Assembly: GCA_030674185.1 (NCBI GenBank)
Contig: CM060306.1
Coordinates: forward strand, 37,329,483 to 37,393,482
DNA from: Monoplex corrugatus
Taxonomy: Eukaryota; Mollusca; Gastropoda; Littorinimorpha; Ranellidae
Direction: 5' to 3'
DNA: 64,000 nucleotides
Under the pieces are notes generated by a model. The model was not told the origin of the DNA. It ran no database searches and was given only the letters and a program-made list of their open reading frames with translations. This document shows positions 12,279 through 46,529 of the stretch, one piece after another. Each line of letters starts with the position of its first letter. Position 1 is the first letter of the stretch. Position numbers and translations under genes: made by a program.

Positions 12279-12450
12279 TGTTGAGATAGTATACTTTCCT
12301 TTTGTTCATACGGGCTATTTTGTTAATTATACATACGGGTCATTACCCAGAAGGCTTTACGACAACGGACTCCAAGGTAAACAAACTGTCTGTTCGATAA
12401 CTTGGGCTTGCGAGTTAACGTCGTCCGAAAGCGTATTGACGATCGTTACA
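12279..12450 (+). repeat. 3' LTR (172 bp)
   Basis: Matches the 5' LTR along its length, with small differences at about 12362, 12391-12398 and 12409. Followed directly by the ATAAC target duplication. Confidence 0.95.
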
Positions 12451-12455
12451 ATAAC

Positions 12456-13920
12456 ACCCTACAACATTTTTAAACTAAAAATGAAAATGAAAGGTTTTGC
12501 CCAAATCCCTGTTTAGCTAAAAATATTTATCAAATCAGGTAATAAGTGTTGCCCTGCCCTACACTAGCAGGCTCCTTCTGTCTGTCCAGATTTGTGTGAT
12601 AAGATGCCTCAAGGTCCCATGGCCTTAAACAACCAATCAGCACCCCTCACACTCGGGTAGCCTGGACCCAAGCCATGTGATTCGTTCAATAACATAGGAA
12701 AGGCATGTCACCTTTGTGGCTAGAAAAGAGGGGATAGAGACAGTGAGGTAATATGGGTAAAATCTGTCACTACCAAAAAAAAAACAAACAAAAAAAAGTG
12801 AGAGAGAGAACCTGCACGTGTCATGCAAAGATCTAGATAATGATTGATATAGGGATTCTCCATGCTTTGGAGAAAGAAAGCAGTCCTTATCCTACTTGGA
12901 CAGAATGTCAGATAAGAAGTGGGCAGACTGCACAGAAGATCAGATAAGGTGTGGACAGGTAACACAAAGTTAGGTCATCCTGAGGCTAGTTCTTTGCGCT
13001 GAACTTCAGAAAGATTAGAGAAATATAGCCATCCTGATGGAAGGTCTAACATAACCCCAAAAGGATCCCAAGTCTGCCATCTCTTTGAGCTGTCACAGGA
13101 CTTTCCCTGCAGTCATCAGGTCCGATTCCCCAAAGCCAGCAGCCAAGCCACAAGTCAAAGTGAACAAGAAACACAACTACCTGTTTCAAAAATAAAACAA
13201 TCACTTTCAGAAATGATGAATATGGTATCAAACGTTTAAAGACGGCTGTGTACACATTTTCATAAATGTTTTAACATTATTCTTCAAGTGAAACTGGCCC
13301 ACTTGAAATCATCTACACTGAGTCACTAATTTCACCTGGCTGCATCGGTGCATGTTCATATCATTTCATTTTTCTTTACTCAAAACTTAATCATCTAATA
13401 CTACTGTATCCTTTGTGAGTTCTTACGTCCTGATTTAAACTTGGGGGGGGGGGTGGCAACCATGGAGGCATAAATGAATTCACAGTATTTTATTTGTTAC
13501 TAACATTAATTTAACTCAGTGACACATTACAAATTGATGCATTCAAAACTTTCATACAATGATGAGTAAGACTTTTGATAGATTAGATTGAGGCTTAAAG
13601 TCCTACCACACTTAGTGCGAGGACTAGCAAATAAAAAATTTTCTGAGTAAGACTGCCACATAAAGGATACTTATTGCTCAGCCACTTACTCTGGGTCGTA
13701 TCAGGTCTCTAAAGTGCAGAAAGTTTTGAACATTAAAAGGACGGGATCATTCTTCATCACACCTCAACCATTCCACAAAACAATACAAAAAAATTTAAAA
13801 CTCAAAGACTTGATCAAATACACCGTCAAATAACTAAAACAAAAATAAATGTAGCTATACAAAATGCAAAATATTGGAGGCATAAGTCATTTCCCTTCTC
13901 ACCTGCATACTATTCATTCC
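12456..13920. other. No gene seen
   Basis: Unremarkable AT-rich DNA with short homopolymers (A run near 12776, G run near 13442). I see no domain signature on either strand. Confidence 0.55.
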
Positions 13921-13924
13921 TGTT

Positions 13925-14225
13925 TGTTCACAAAGGTTTCATCACACTCAGGCAGGTTTATATGTATTCCATCCGAATCTGTCAGCAAGTAACTGATAGA
14001 CTCCTTTAGCCTGCACAAAACTCTATGTGCTAGCAAGAGCTTCAAATGGGGAAGTGGGGGAGGTAGACAGGATATCTGTATGATATACCAAACTGACACT
14101 GTTACAAAGATTGAAGCTTTCAGATACACAGTGAACAGACCAGTTTTTATAGTGCAGGCTGGGACTCAACTCAAGACGCATCTTGAGTCTACGGCTCTAT
14201 CAAAAGAGCCAGCCAGTCCGTGAAC
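13925..14225 (-). mobile_element. SINE family B copy
   Basis: Member of a ~300-bp family seen eight or more times here. Minus-strand order: head with 'ggctggctctttt' and 'gagttgagtcccagcc' (a degenerate Pol III B-box position), middle with 'gtcagttt', tail with 'tttgtgcaggct' and 'gcagattcgg'. Strongly diverged. Confidence 0.65.
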
Positions 14226-15422
14226 AAATTACTGATAATGAGCTAAAAAGAAATTACCCTACAGATAACTTCAATTTAAAATTCCATGCAAGAAAAAATT
14301 AAAAATACAAAGAGTCAGTGATAAACAGTATTGAATAATGCATAGTACTAAAACAAAATTACCATACAATCTAAAATAAAAATTTCAACATAAGAAAAAA
14401 ATTGAAGAATACATATACATTCAAAAAGCCAGACTGATAAGCAGCACTGAACTACTGGTAGCAAACTGCCCATCCCACTAGCAATATTTTCAATACCCAA
14501 GTCTCAAACTTCAAAGGAAAGCAGCTATCAGGATCTCAAAGACTTTCTTGAAAATGTTAGGCATATGCAGGAAAACTTGCTACCAAATAGAACAGTACAG
14601 CAAAAGCAGAAGAAAAGGAAAGACAGAAAAACAACAAAAATTATAGCCAGACCAAGAACAATTATTCAAAAAGAAAAGGTGTTCACAATATATCACCCCC
14701 CACCCACCCACCCAAAAAAAGGACAGTTACTTAACAGTAATTTACACTGTAAAAATATAGTCAACTGCTGGAATTCAACACAGGACTGTGATAGAGAACC
14801 ACTTATTTCAACGGACAGAGCATGGGGTGAACAGTGCATTCATTATTAACAGTCACGGGTGCATTGTTAAGAGAATCAATAGAGAGTGGCAAATAACAAT
14901 GCAGGTAGAAACGACCTAAAACATTTAAGGCCACTATGAAAGCGGGATAGTTTTAGTCAGCAACTATCTGCACTTGATTAGTCGTCAAAGGTCGGTGATA
15001 ATTTCGCCACACAAAAAGTGGCCCAGTAGCTATGTTGGTGATATAACTGACAACTGAAATGGTAACCATGTCAAAGTGTTGAGATCATAAATTCAGATAC
15101 CAGGACATACTAACTATACCTGTGTACTATTTCTGTCTCACAAACACATGTATGGTATGTCAACACTGAAGCATTTGCCATGAGTCAAATTACCTTCAAC
15201 ATACAACAGTAAATGGATCAGATACGCAACATGCACAACTACATGACATGCAAATCAAAATACAATGATTTGCCAAAAATTTTTGTTTTTGACAGCCAAA
15301 GCTCTACATATATGAAAACACAGCATGAAAGGACCATGCTTTCCTTACTAAGAATCACAAAACATGAACAGTAGGAACAGTTTCTTTGCAAAGGTAAGCA
15401 CACTTTATGCAGAAGGGTTAAC
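14226..15422. other. No gene seen
   Basis: AT-rich flank downstream of the Sp gene. No recognisable coding region or element. Confidence 0.55.
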
Positions 15423-15426
15423 TGCT

Positions 15427-15479
<53 letters not shown>

Positions 15480-15515
15480 TGCACACACACATACACACAC
15501 ACACACAGACACACA
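15423..15515. repeat. (CT)n(CA)n compound microsatellite
   Basis: A (CT)n run at about 15425-15444 passes into (CA)n with scattered GC/TA interruptions up to about 15515. Confidence 0.95.
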
Positions 15516-15679
15516 TACCCTTAAAGCAAATGACAACATGCCATTTTCTACTCATTCAATTCCACTTATTTTCACTAATTCCCTTCTAACAAGTTTGCTG
15601 TAAGTGACAAACAATTGCCAAGCATAACAGGGGCTTTCCTTTTTTTAACCACGAAAAATTTTTTTAGCTGCACTTGCAA

Positions 15680-16078
15680 CGTTGAGGAAGTCTTTTTTCA
15701 CTGTCAAGAAATCAATCTTTTCACTGTCCAAAAAACCAAATGTCTTTTCATTCTCACTCTCCATGACGACAAACATCGCTTCACTTTTATGTCCATGAAT
15801 TTCAAACACCTCTCAATTCATTAGCCATTCAAAGAGTCAAAAGCTTTTCACTCTCAATCTTCATCAACTCAAACATCTTTTCACTCACGCTGTCAATGAA
15901 GTCAAACCTCTTTTCACTCTCAATGTTCATAAATTCAAACTTCTTCAAGCACCTTTTCACTTTTGATGTCCCAAGCATCTTTCCATTCTCCAATTCCATT
16001 AAACCAAGCAGACATCTCTTCACTCCAATTCTCCACAGACTCTTCAGTCTCAGTGTCTTTGAAGTCAAACCGAGACAT
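15680..16078. repeat. Degenerate 33-bp minisatellite
   Basis: Repeated units of the form 'aaac.tcttttcactc' + 'tcaat.ttcat.aa.tc'. Three adjacent central units measure 32, 33 and 33 bp (about 15840-15940) and weaker units extend on both sides. Because 33 is divisible by three, both strands carry accidental open frames (for example 15829-16068 minus), but these look like repeat by-products, not genes. It lies about 1.1 kb beyond the Sp stop codon. Confidence 0.7.
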
Positions 16079-16678
16079 TTTTTAATCTACTCTTGCTGCC
16101 AAATGTCAAAGTATATGTCTACTCACTTCTGACCTACATATTTGTTTCATTATCAGTGCACTTTTGTTCTCTAACACACAAATGGTGACTCAGTTCAAAA
16201 GCACCCACAGTCCTCATTCCATCGTCAAAATATTGTCCATTCACTGGCACATATGTTTCTGTCAAATTTTAACATAAACCAGACAAGTCCTCATCCCATC
16301 ATGAAAATCATTATTTTTTCCAGTTCTTTGTTTCAAAATATCTTCTTAGGTAATTGAAAAGATGTTTTTTCTATAATCAGAGGTAACAGAGAAAAAAAAA
16401 GAGCTCTCACTGACTGCTGACAAAATTTCACTCTCACAATTCAAAAAGCATCTTTTTCTGTCAAGACTTAACAAGATTAATAAAAAATAAATGAATTTAT
16501 CACATTTCACAGTGACCTACTAGTGCCTGGTGACTACACTAGGATATAGCACTTTGAGAGCAAAAATCTTTTTTTTTTCAGGGCTATAATTCTGGATTTA
16601 AAGGTGTTGACGTAAGTCTTTAACATTTTTAAGGCTACCATCCTGGATTTAAAGATGTCATCAAAAGTATTTTTCGTT

Positions 16679-16684
16679 TTTATT
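16679..16684 (-). terminator. Candidate polyadenylation signal of the Sp gene
   Basis: AATAAA on the minus strand within a T-rich (plus strand) stretch, about 470 nt beyond the Sp stop codon. It is one plausible signal among several AT-rich options. Confidence 0.3.
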
Positions 16685-17149
16685 TCATTTTTTCTTCTAT
16701 TTCCAAGAAAGGGATGGGACTCAATGTCTTGACTCACAGTTGCACTGAATGTGCCGATGGCTAAGTAGCAGTAGGTCCTCTAACACAGTCAAAATAAATC
16801 CCAAGTCCATCAGCAAAGTACAAAATAATGCTGCTTTTTTTTCTCTCTCTTTCTGTTCTCATTTTTTTTTTTTTTTTTTTTTATAAAAATTTCTCACTTC
16901 GAATTACGAAATGTATTCTAAAAGTTGAAATCTATCCATGATGATGTAATTAAACTACCTGGTCTGAGGTCCTGACATTTGGCATTATTACTGTGTACTC
17001 AAGAAGTTGTTTTCTTTACAAACAAAATTCGAAATGGTGGAGAATATGGTATTAACTGTGAAACATATCAGATCTTGCAAACTGACTGAGCATGCACTCA
17101 AAGGGTCTGTTTGGAGCTATCACAGCCAACTGCTAGGTGTCAGAATCCC

Positions 17150-40735
<23,586 letters not shown>

Positions 40736-41560
40736 ATAACGGCCGATTTTACAGTGACAGATGCAGAGAATCTCGCACTGTGCCGTGGTTCAACAACAAT
40801 GGTCGAGCACTCCTCTAGACTTGTGGCCCTTCCTTCCTCTTTTCATACATATATTCATACGCGCCTAAACCTCTGTTATGTATCACTAAACAGTTAAGCA
40901 AAATTAATTTTGGTGTAAAAATATAAACATAGGTAAATATTTCTTATGACTACTGGCATACAATTTCCAATTCTAGCCTGCCGTATTGCAGAACTAGTTG
41001 AGTACGCGGATGAATCCACAGGAAGCGTGTGTTCGTGCGAAACTGCGCCAAGCCTTGATTGACAGATACACCACCCAGTGCAACATATCAAAGGAATGTG
41101 TCCCACGCTCTCCTCCCTTTCTATATCGGTAGTGTTGTTTTGGATTACTTCATTTTGTCTCCAGTGGCAGTGAAATCAGTTCATTTTCCTCTTCTCGTAA
41201 ATAAAATGTCTTTGTCTCTGTGAAGTTTCCCAGGATGCATCAACAAGCCTTTGTTCGTGAAACGGGCATTTACAACCACGTGCCCAAAATAGACAGCCTG
41301 GCACACCGCGAGCTATCGACCTTGTATGCAAATGTACCATGGCACGCGAGAAAGGCCACACAGTGGGTCGGGAAAGTGCAAATGGAGGGCGTGGCAGTTT
41401 CCGTTCCACTGCCATTGTTATGTTCGTCATAATAAAACTGCCGTCCACGGAGTCGCATTGAGAAATATGTTTTGTCGAATGCTTGAAACAGAGATGAGAT
41501 CGACCTCAGATCGGCAGCATGGACCGCTGCGTCCATCACTGAAGTGACTGAGTAATGTCT
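40736..41560 (-). promoter_or_regulatory. Putative 5' flank/promoter region of the Sp gene
   Basis: Sequence just upstream of the Sp start codon. It has CpG-richer DNA than the surroundings but no clear TATA box that I can place. In the adjoining first intron (40574-40588) 'aatcatggcggcc' resembles a YY1 site. Open frames across 41176-41547 on both strands show no recognisable domain, so I treat the stretch as non-coding flank. Confidence 0.35.
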
Positions 41561-42774
41561 GCAGTTTTCCAGTGAACATACATTCTGTGAGTTTGTACGT
41601 CTAGTCTTTCAGTTAACATACAGCCTGCGTGTGTGTAGGCCAGCGTTTTAAAACAGAAAGTCATCTTGCTGTTCTAAATCAGTAGGCTAACCAGTTGTCT
41701 GTTACAACGTCATTGATGTGTTACACCCTCTGGAAGTAAAATGTCATGTGATTGTCGCTTTCTTTACTCTTTTTAATATCCAGCTTTCTGACTTGTAACT
41801 GGGTCAAATGTTTTGATGGATATCAGTTGAGATAGGCCTACTACACAGCAGCCAGCGACAGCTCCAAGTTCACTGACGAACCTGCGGCAGCAATCGAGAC
41901 CTCACAGAAAAATAGTACAGAAAATTATCATACACAGTATATATATATATATTATTATATATTATCCTATATATAAGACCAAAGCAGTGCATACATGTAC
42001 GCTGACACCTCAATCAGATGTGACTGCAGCTGTAGTTTTGAATGCCGCTCATATGGAGTTGATGCTTCACGGTTGAATGAACGAACAAGAACGTGTCACC
42101 GTCGATGGCCTTGATCAGCCTGTTCTATTGAACAATTAATGAACTTCCATGTTGCACGGTGACACAGCCAACGGAACACACACACACACACACACACACA
42201 CAATTGGTACACATGCACAATCGGACATTGGACAGTTGTGTGATTTCTATTTGATTGGTTTGTTTGCTTGCTTGTTTTTGTTTGTTTGTTTGTTTGTTTG
42301 TTTGTTCTAGTAATATTCTTTTTTTCTTTCGCAGCAAAAATTAAGATTTTTAAGAGGAAACGACTCTTATAAAAAATAAAAACTCGCATTAATTAATGTC
42401 ATATACACGGTCATCTCTTTTCTGGTACGTGGAAGAAAACATGCTGAAACTGATTCCCCGTGTATTTTCATTGAAACAGTTATTCACTATCAGAAACCGA
42501 AAAACGAAAAAAGTGCTAACATACCCTCATATTGTGGGGATTATATGATGTAACACAGATTGTCATAACGTGCTATTTGCCAGATATTGATCATAATGAC
42601 AGCCCTTACAATGTTTCTATAAGTTTTACCAAGATGTACGCAGTGATTTTATTAAAATTCCAGGTGAACTGGGGCTGGAGAGATAAAGCATTAACAGTTT
42701 TAGGCGTTTTTCCCTTTTCACAAAATAAACAACCAACACTGATACCTGATTCCAGAAACATAGCGCACACAGTT
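41561..42774. other. No gene seen; short AT, CA and TTTG arrays
   Basis: Contains (AT)n at about 41937-41963, (CA)n at 42177-42202 and (TTTG)n at about 42279-42306. Nothing else recognised. Confidence 0.6.
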
Positions 42775-43190
42775 TAACAAGTTTCAGTAGGAATTCATTG
42801 TATTTGGACAATTCCATATGCGTTCCACCCAAATTTGCCAGCAATTATCTAGCAGACTCCCTGAACCTGCACAAAACTCTATGTGCTGGCTTTGTTTTGA
42901 GATGGGGATGAGGAGGAGGCATTAGTGAAGATATGATACAGTATACTGACTACGCTGACATCAGTAGAATGGAAAAAGAAAGAAAAAACGAATAAATGAA
43001 TAAATACGAATTACTAAGAATGTCGGTTTAAAGGTAGCTGACAATACTAGAATGGTGGAAACATTTAATAAGATGGGCAGCGAACAGGTCAGTTTTTAAT
43101 CATTAATGTTGCGGGTTGGGATTGAACCCAAGATATCAGATATTCAGTCCGCGGCGGCTCTGTCAAAAGAACCAGCGAGCTCGCATAACA
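42775..43190 (-). mobile_element. SINE family B copy
   Basis: Minus-strand copy: near the low-coordinate end 'ggacaattccatatgcg' and 'ctgcacaaaactctatg', and at the head end 'gggattgaacccaag' with 'caaaagaaccagcgagc'. The A/T-rich middle carries a short insertion. Confidence 0.75.
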
Positions 43191-43234
43191 CCCCTGTAGT
43201 GCAATGCCAGTGCCGTGCTTTCACAAGTTAGCCC

Positions 43235-43325
43235 ACCGGCAAGGGGTGGGCCGCGGGAAGGGGGAGGCAACCAGGGGTTGGGCTGGCATGGGGGAGGGTG
43301 GGGAGTCCGAGTGGGAGGGGCAGTG
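43235..43325 (+). other. G-rich tract with quadruplex-capable motif
   Basis: At 43280-43303 runs of 3, 5, 3 and 4 guanines are separated by loops of 7, 1 and 1 bases, meeting the usual G3+N1-7 quadruplex rule. More G runs lie on both sides. Confidence 0.7.
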
Positions 43326-43609
43326 TGTTGTAAACCGAGGCGGAACAGCTTAAAATAACCGACCTACATTTCCAACGTCGAATTGTGTGATTTTCCTACA
43401 CACCAGTGGTGGGCTTTTTCGGATTACCGAAAAAGCAAATTCTCTCCAACGGTAGTAGAATCTAGTGGTAGTGGTAGTTGTAGTGGGTGGGGTGGTGGCT
43501 ATAGACCACACTATACGAAGAGTAAATTTATTCCACTGATTGATTTATTTGAATCTGGTTTTACTTTAATGTTCTATTCTGTCACCACGAGAACAACAAT
43601 TAAGTAAGA

Positions 43610-43611
43610 TG

Positions 43612-43645
<34 letters not shown>

Positions 43646-43765
43646 GTGCAGTGCGCACTTAATGCACGTTAAACATCTTACGGCAACAGAGGAGTTGCCC
43701 TTGGCAAATTTCTGTAGAAACAAATTCACTTTCATAGGGTAAACAGAAATATACTCATCCCAGTT
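43610..43765 (+). mobile_element. SINE fragment with a widely conserved central domain
   Basis: The block 'ggtctttcggatgagacgat', 'aaaccgaggtcctgtgtgca', 'ggcaacagaggagttgccct' and 'tctgtagaaacaaattcac' strongly resembles a central domain I know from SINEs of many marine invertebrates. I cannot name the superfamily with certainty. The tRNA head is not evident; a purine-rich stretch follows at 43800-43860. Confidence 0.6.
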
Positions 43766-43929
43766 TTTTGCATTGTAAATCTATTTTGACATAAAAGACA
43801 GAAAGGAAGAAAGAAAAGAAGAAAGAAAAAAAGAAGAAAGAAAGAAAGAATGAAGAATGAATGAATGAATGAATGAATTACTAAGAAGGTCGGTTTAATG
43901 TAGCGCACCCCAGATAGAACTCACAACCA

Positions 43930-44066
43930 TTGGTCCGTTCTTTTGATACAGCCGTGGATTCAATATCTGATACCTGAGTTCAATCCCAACCTGCATCATT
44001 AAAACCTGGTCTGTTCGCTGCCCGCTATCTTGTTCTGGTGGTGTCAGCTTCGTCGTGTTTTATAGG

Positions 44067-44098
<32 letters not shown>

Positions 44099-44245
44099 CC
44101 ATTTCAAGACTTTGCCAGCGCAAAGGGTTCTGCACATGCTCAGTGAGTCTGCCGGACAATTGCAGGCAGATTTGAAGATTCTGGCTGATCACATATGGAA
44201 TTGTCCAAGTGCGATGAATCCACCTTCAACAAACTGAAACAAACT
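43930..44245 (+). mobile_element. SINE family B copy
   Basis: Plus-strand copy: head 'ttcttttgatacagccgtgg' and 'gagttcaatcccaacctgc' (B-box-like), then 'tctggtggtgtcagcttc', a C17 run plus CA (44068-44098), and the tail 'catatggaattgtccaagtg'. It abuts a short SINE family A-like fragment at about 43882-43930. Confidence 0.8.
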
Positions 44246-44428
44246 CTAAACACACAAACACTGATGCGAAAAGAGGAACATGATCAGATCACTCCTTCGG
44301 CCACAGGGAAAAAGGGACGACAACTACCTTCTGACTACAGCGGCCACAAACGGCTCAACGCCCTTTTGAACTGCAAGTTCAAACTAACGCCGTTACAACC
44401 TACGCCTGCGATCAAGAGGACTAGACTG

Positions 44429-44489
44429 TTCTTCTTCCTCTTCTTCTTCAGTGGTATTAACGTCCCAGCGTGATAACGATTAGGGACTG
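44429..44489 (-). mobile_element. 60-bp mini-retroposon, copy 1
   Basis: Minus strand: 'cagtccctaatcgttatcac' then 'gctgggac' and a GAA-rich tail. Nearly identical to 46438-46497, which has a 12-bp target duplication. Probably the extreme 3' end of an unidentified LINE or SINE. Confidence 0.75.
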
Positions 44490-45012
44490 TCGTAGGATGA
44501 ATCTTGTCATATAGTTAAAGAAGATAAGCGTTGTCTTATAATTGCCATGTCTGGGGTGTGAAGAGCTTCAAGTCATAGAAGAGAAGGATGAGTCTAGAGG
44601 TGACGGAGAATCTTTATAAGTATGGTCCAACTGCCGAAGAGTGGGAGAGAGTAGCTGCCAGGACGAGAGGAGCCCATCCGTGGATACTGTTGTGATTTGA
44701 GAGTTGAAGTAATTGAAGAGGGTTTGTTTGTCCTGTAAAGATAGTCCTTAGAGGTTGAAAATGATTGCGTAAGGTCACGCAATCAAAAAGACAGTGCTGG
44801 AAGGAGACAAATTCCTTCATACAAACTAGACTGCAGAACATTATCTATTATATAGCAGCGATGTCGCCACTGTCAGGAGACATGACCGACAGCAACTCTG
44901 ACTAACAAACTCCATGACAGCGGCAAGCACTAAGAGTAAACAGCGGCCACATTCTTCGCCACATGTAGCTGACCATGCAGACGGTGAACGAAAGAAGCGA
45001 GTCCGATGTTCA

Positions 45013-45197
45013 CCCTTTGACTCCCGCACCTTATCCACCAACTGCAAAAACTTAACCCAATGATTCCCTCACCCTATCCACCAGCTTCCTGCAGAAAGCT
45101 GGTAGATAGCGTGAGGGAATCAAAGGGTTAAGTTTTTGCTTTGCTAGCATGGTTGGCATTGCACGATGCCGGTGGGTAGGGTGCAGGAGTCAAAGGG
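45013..45197 (+). mobile_element. TTAA foldback MITE, best copy
   Basis: 185 bp. Outer inverted repeats 'ccctttgactcccgcacc' and 'ggtgcaggagtcaaaggg'. Inner inverted repeats 'gattccctcaccctatcca' and its complement 'gatagcgtgagggaatc', meeting at a centre 'ctgcag'. Right flank TTAA (45198-45201), left TTCA. No coding capacity. CCC-start ends and TTAA target point to piggyBac-type mobilisation (inference). Confidence 0.88.
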
Positions 45198-45279
45198 TTA
45201 AGACAAGTGTGCTACCGAGGTTCGCAATATACGAGTATCAGGGCTATTGGAGATTTCAGAATTCGAATTTTAGAGTTCA

Positions 45280-45805
45280 TTCAAGAAGGATTCACCTCAC
45301 TCGGAAGTTTCCATATGTGCTCCACCCAGTCGCCCAGACACCTTGAGCCTGTTCAGAATCCTATGCACTGGTCTTAAAATGTAGGAGGATAGGGGAAAGG
45401 GAGGGGGAAGGGGGAACAGGACCTACAAAACACGAACCTGACATCATTAGATTGGAGTATTATGATAGTCAGTGAAAAGGCCAAAACGAGTGCGACTGCC
45501 CGCGTTCAAGCAAACAGGAACCAGAAATACATGAAAATAGATTCAGAAACGCGTATTTAATATAACCAGACAAGACAGGGCAAACTGTCGGCCAACTGGC
45601 CTTTGTCAAGCGTAAATGTAAGATCACAAATGAGCAAACACCAAATAAAAAAAATTAGGAGAAAAAGACCGAAACTTACCTGCCGCTTCGTCCAGAGGAT
45701 GAAAGGCCAGTTTTTATGAAGTAGGCTGGGACTGAATTCGAGACATCGGATATTGAGTCCAGGTCAAGGACCTCGAGTACCGGTACTAAGACCAGCCAGC
45801 CGGCT
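45280..45805 (-). mobile_element. SINE family B copy split by a ~230-bp insertion
   Basis: Family B sequence runs at 45280-45465 and resumes at about 45700-45805. The intervening DNA is bounded by similar words 'gtgaaaaggcc' and 'gatgaaaggcc', plausibly its target duplication. The insert has no family I recognise. Confidence 0.65.
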
Positions 45806-46012
45806 ATAGAAGTGTTTTAGGCTTTGCTCACTGGAGGTCCGTTTGTTAACGGTAGAGGCAAAGCTGTCCACTTTCAGTCTACCTGCAGGAGTTCGAATCT
45901 TATCTCCAGTCCATCCAGCAGTAACTGTCCCTGCTCAAAGTTGCGGAAAGATGGACACCACCACCATAATAATGTTAACTCTGAATTTGGAGTTTGTTTG
46001 GAGTTTGTTTAA

Positions 46013-46118
46013 CCCTTTGACTCCTGCACCCCGTCACTAGCATCCTGCGTTGTCAACCATGCTAGCAAAGCAAAAACTCAACCCTTTGACTCCCTCACCC
46101 TATCCATCAGCTTCCTGA
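46013..46118 (-). mobile_element. TTAA foldback MITE, truncated, reversed orientation
   Basis: Preceded by TTAA (46009-46012). It begins 'ccctttgactcctgcaccc' and continues with 'tgtcaaccatgctagcaaag', which is the complement of the right half of the other copies, so this copy is reversed. It ends within the inner repeat near 46118. Confidence 0.8.
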
Positions 46119-46200
46119 GGTCTCAGCCTCAAAGGCAAGAGAGAAAAAGTCAGATCCCCTTCTTGGATGCAATGGTCCTATGAAGAGCGGGGACTAATTG

Positions 46201-46529
46201 GTTGATTGACTGATTTAGTTCAGTTTTTACGTCGACGCCCACCTCAGGTGATGTGGCCAACGGGGATAACCATCTCAGGGAAGTGGGGGAAGGGGGGCTT
46301 ATCTAATCCTATGCTGACACCACCAGAACAACAATGATGTTTAGATGGGGCAGTGAGAAGGCCAGTTTTAATGTAGCGCACCACGGGATTCGAACCCACA
46401 ACCATTGCATGTGAATCCGACGCTCAAACCAAGTGAGTCTTCTTCGTCTTCTTCTTCAGTGGTATTAATGTCCCAGCGTGATAACGATTAGGGACTGAAA
46501 CCAAGTGAGCTACTGGGGCCCGCTTAAAT
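46201..46529 (-). mobile_element. SINE family A copy, interrupted by a mini-retroposon
   Basis: Minus-strand tRNA-derived SINE. Head (high coordinates) complements to 'agtagctcacttggttt' (A-box region) and 'tgggttcgaatcccgtgg' (B box); body has 'cattgttgttctggtgg', 'ggattagataag' and 'ttatccccgttggcc'; the tail ends at the low-coordinate side. A 60-bp insertion lies in the head at 46438-46497. Confidence 0.88.
46438..46497 (-). mobile_element. 60-bp mini-retroposon, copy 2, with 12-bp target duplication
   Basis: The host SINE sequence 'aaaccaagtgag' occurs on both sides (46426-46437 and 46498-46509), exactly flanking the 60-bp insert. The insert matches 44429-44489, with a GAA-rich tail on the minus strand. 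Confidence 0.9.

Larger units (their letters stand above)
7567..12450 (+). mobile_element. Structurally complete Ty3/Gypsy-like LTR retrotransposon
   Basis: The element is 4884 bp and begins and ends with near-identical LTRs (7567-7736 and 12279-12450) with TG...CA ends. The 5-bp sequence ATAAC occurs directly before (7562-7566) and after (12451-12455) it, the expected integrase target-site duplication. A primer-binding site follows the 5' LTR and a polypurine tract precedes the 3' LTR. The interior encodes, in order, Gag with zinc knuckles, aspartic protease, reverse transcriptase, RNase H and integrase; integrase after RNase H is Ty3/Gypsy (Metaviridae) order. The coding region is interrupted by at least two stops and about eight frameshifts, so this copy is not autonomous as read. 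No envelope gene seen. Confidence 0.95.

Noticed and set aside
15829..16132. Repeat protein gene on either strand
   Set aside because: Explained by a 33-bp period, which keeps frames open by chance; no splice or expression evidence.
41176..41547. Divergent gene upstream of the Sp start
   Set aside because: Overlapping frames on both strands with no domain, no plausible splice structure and no codon bias that I could see.
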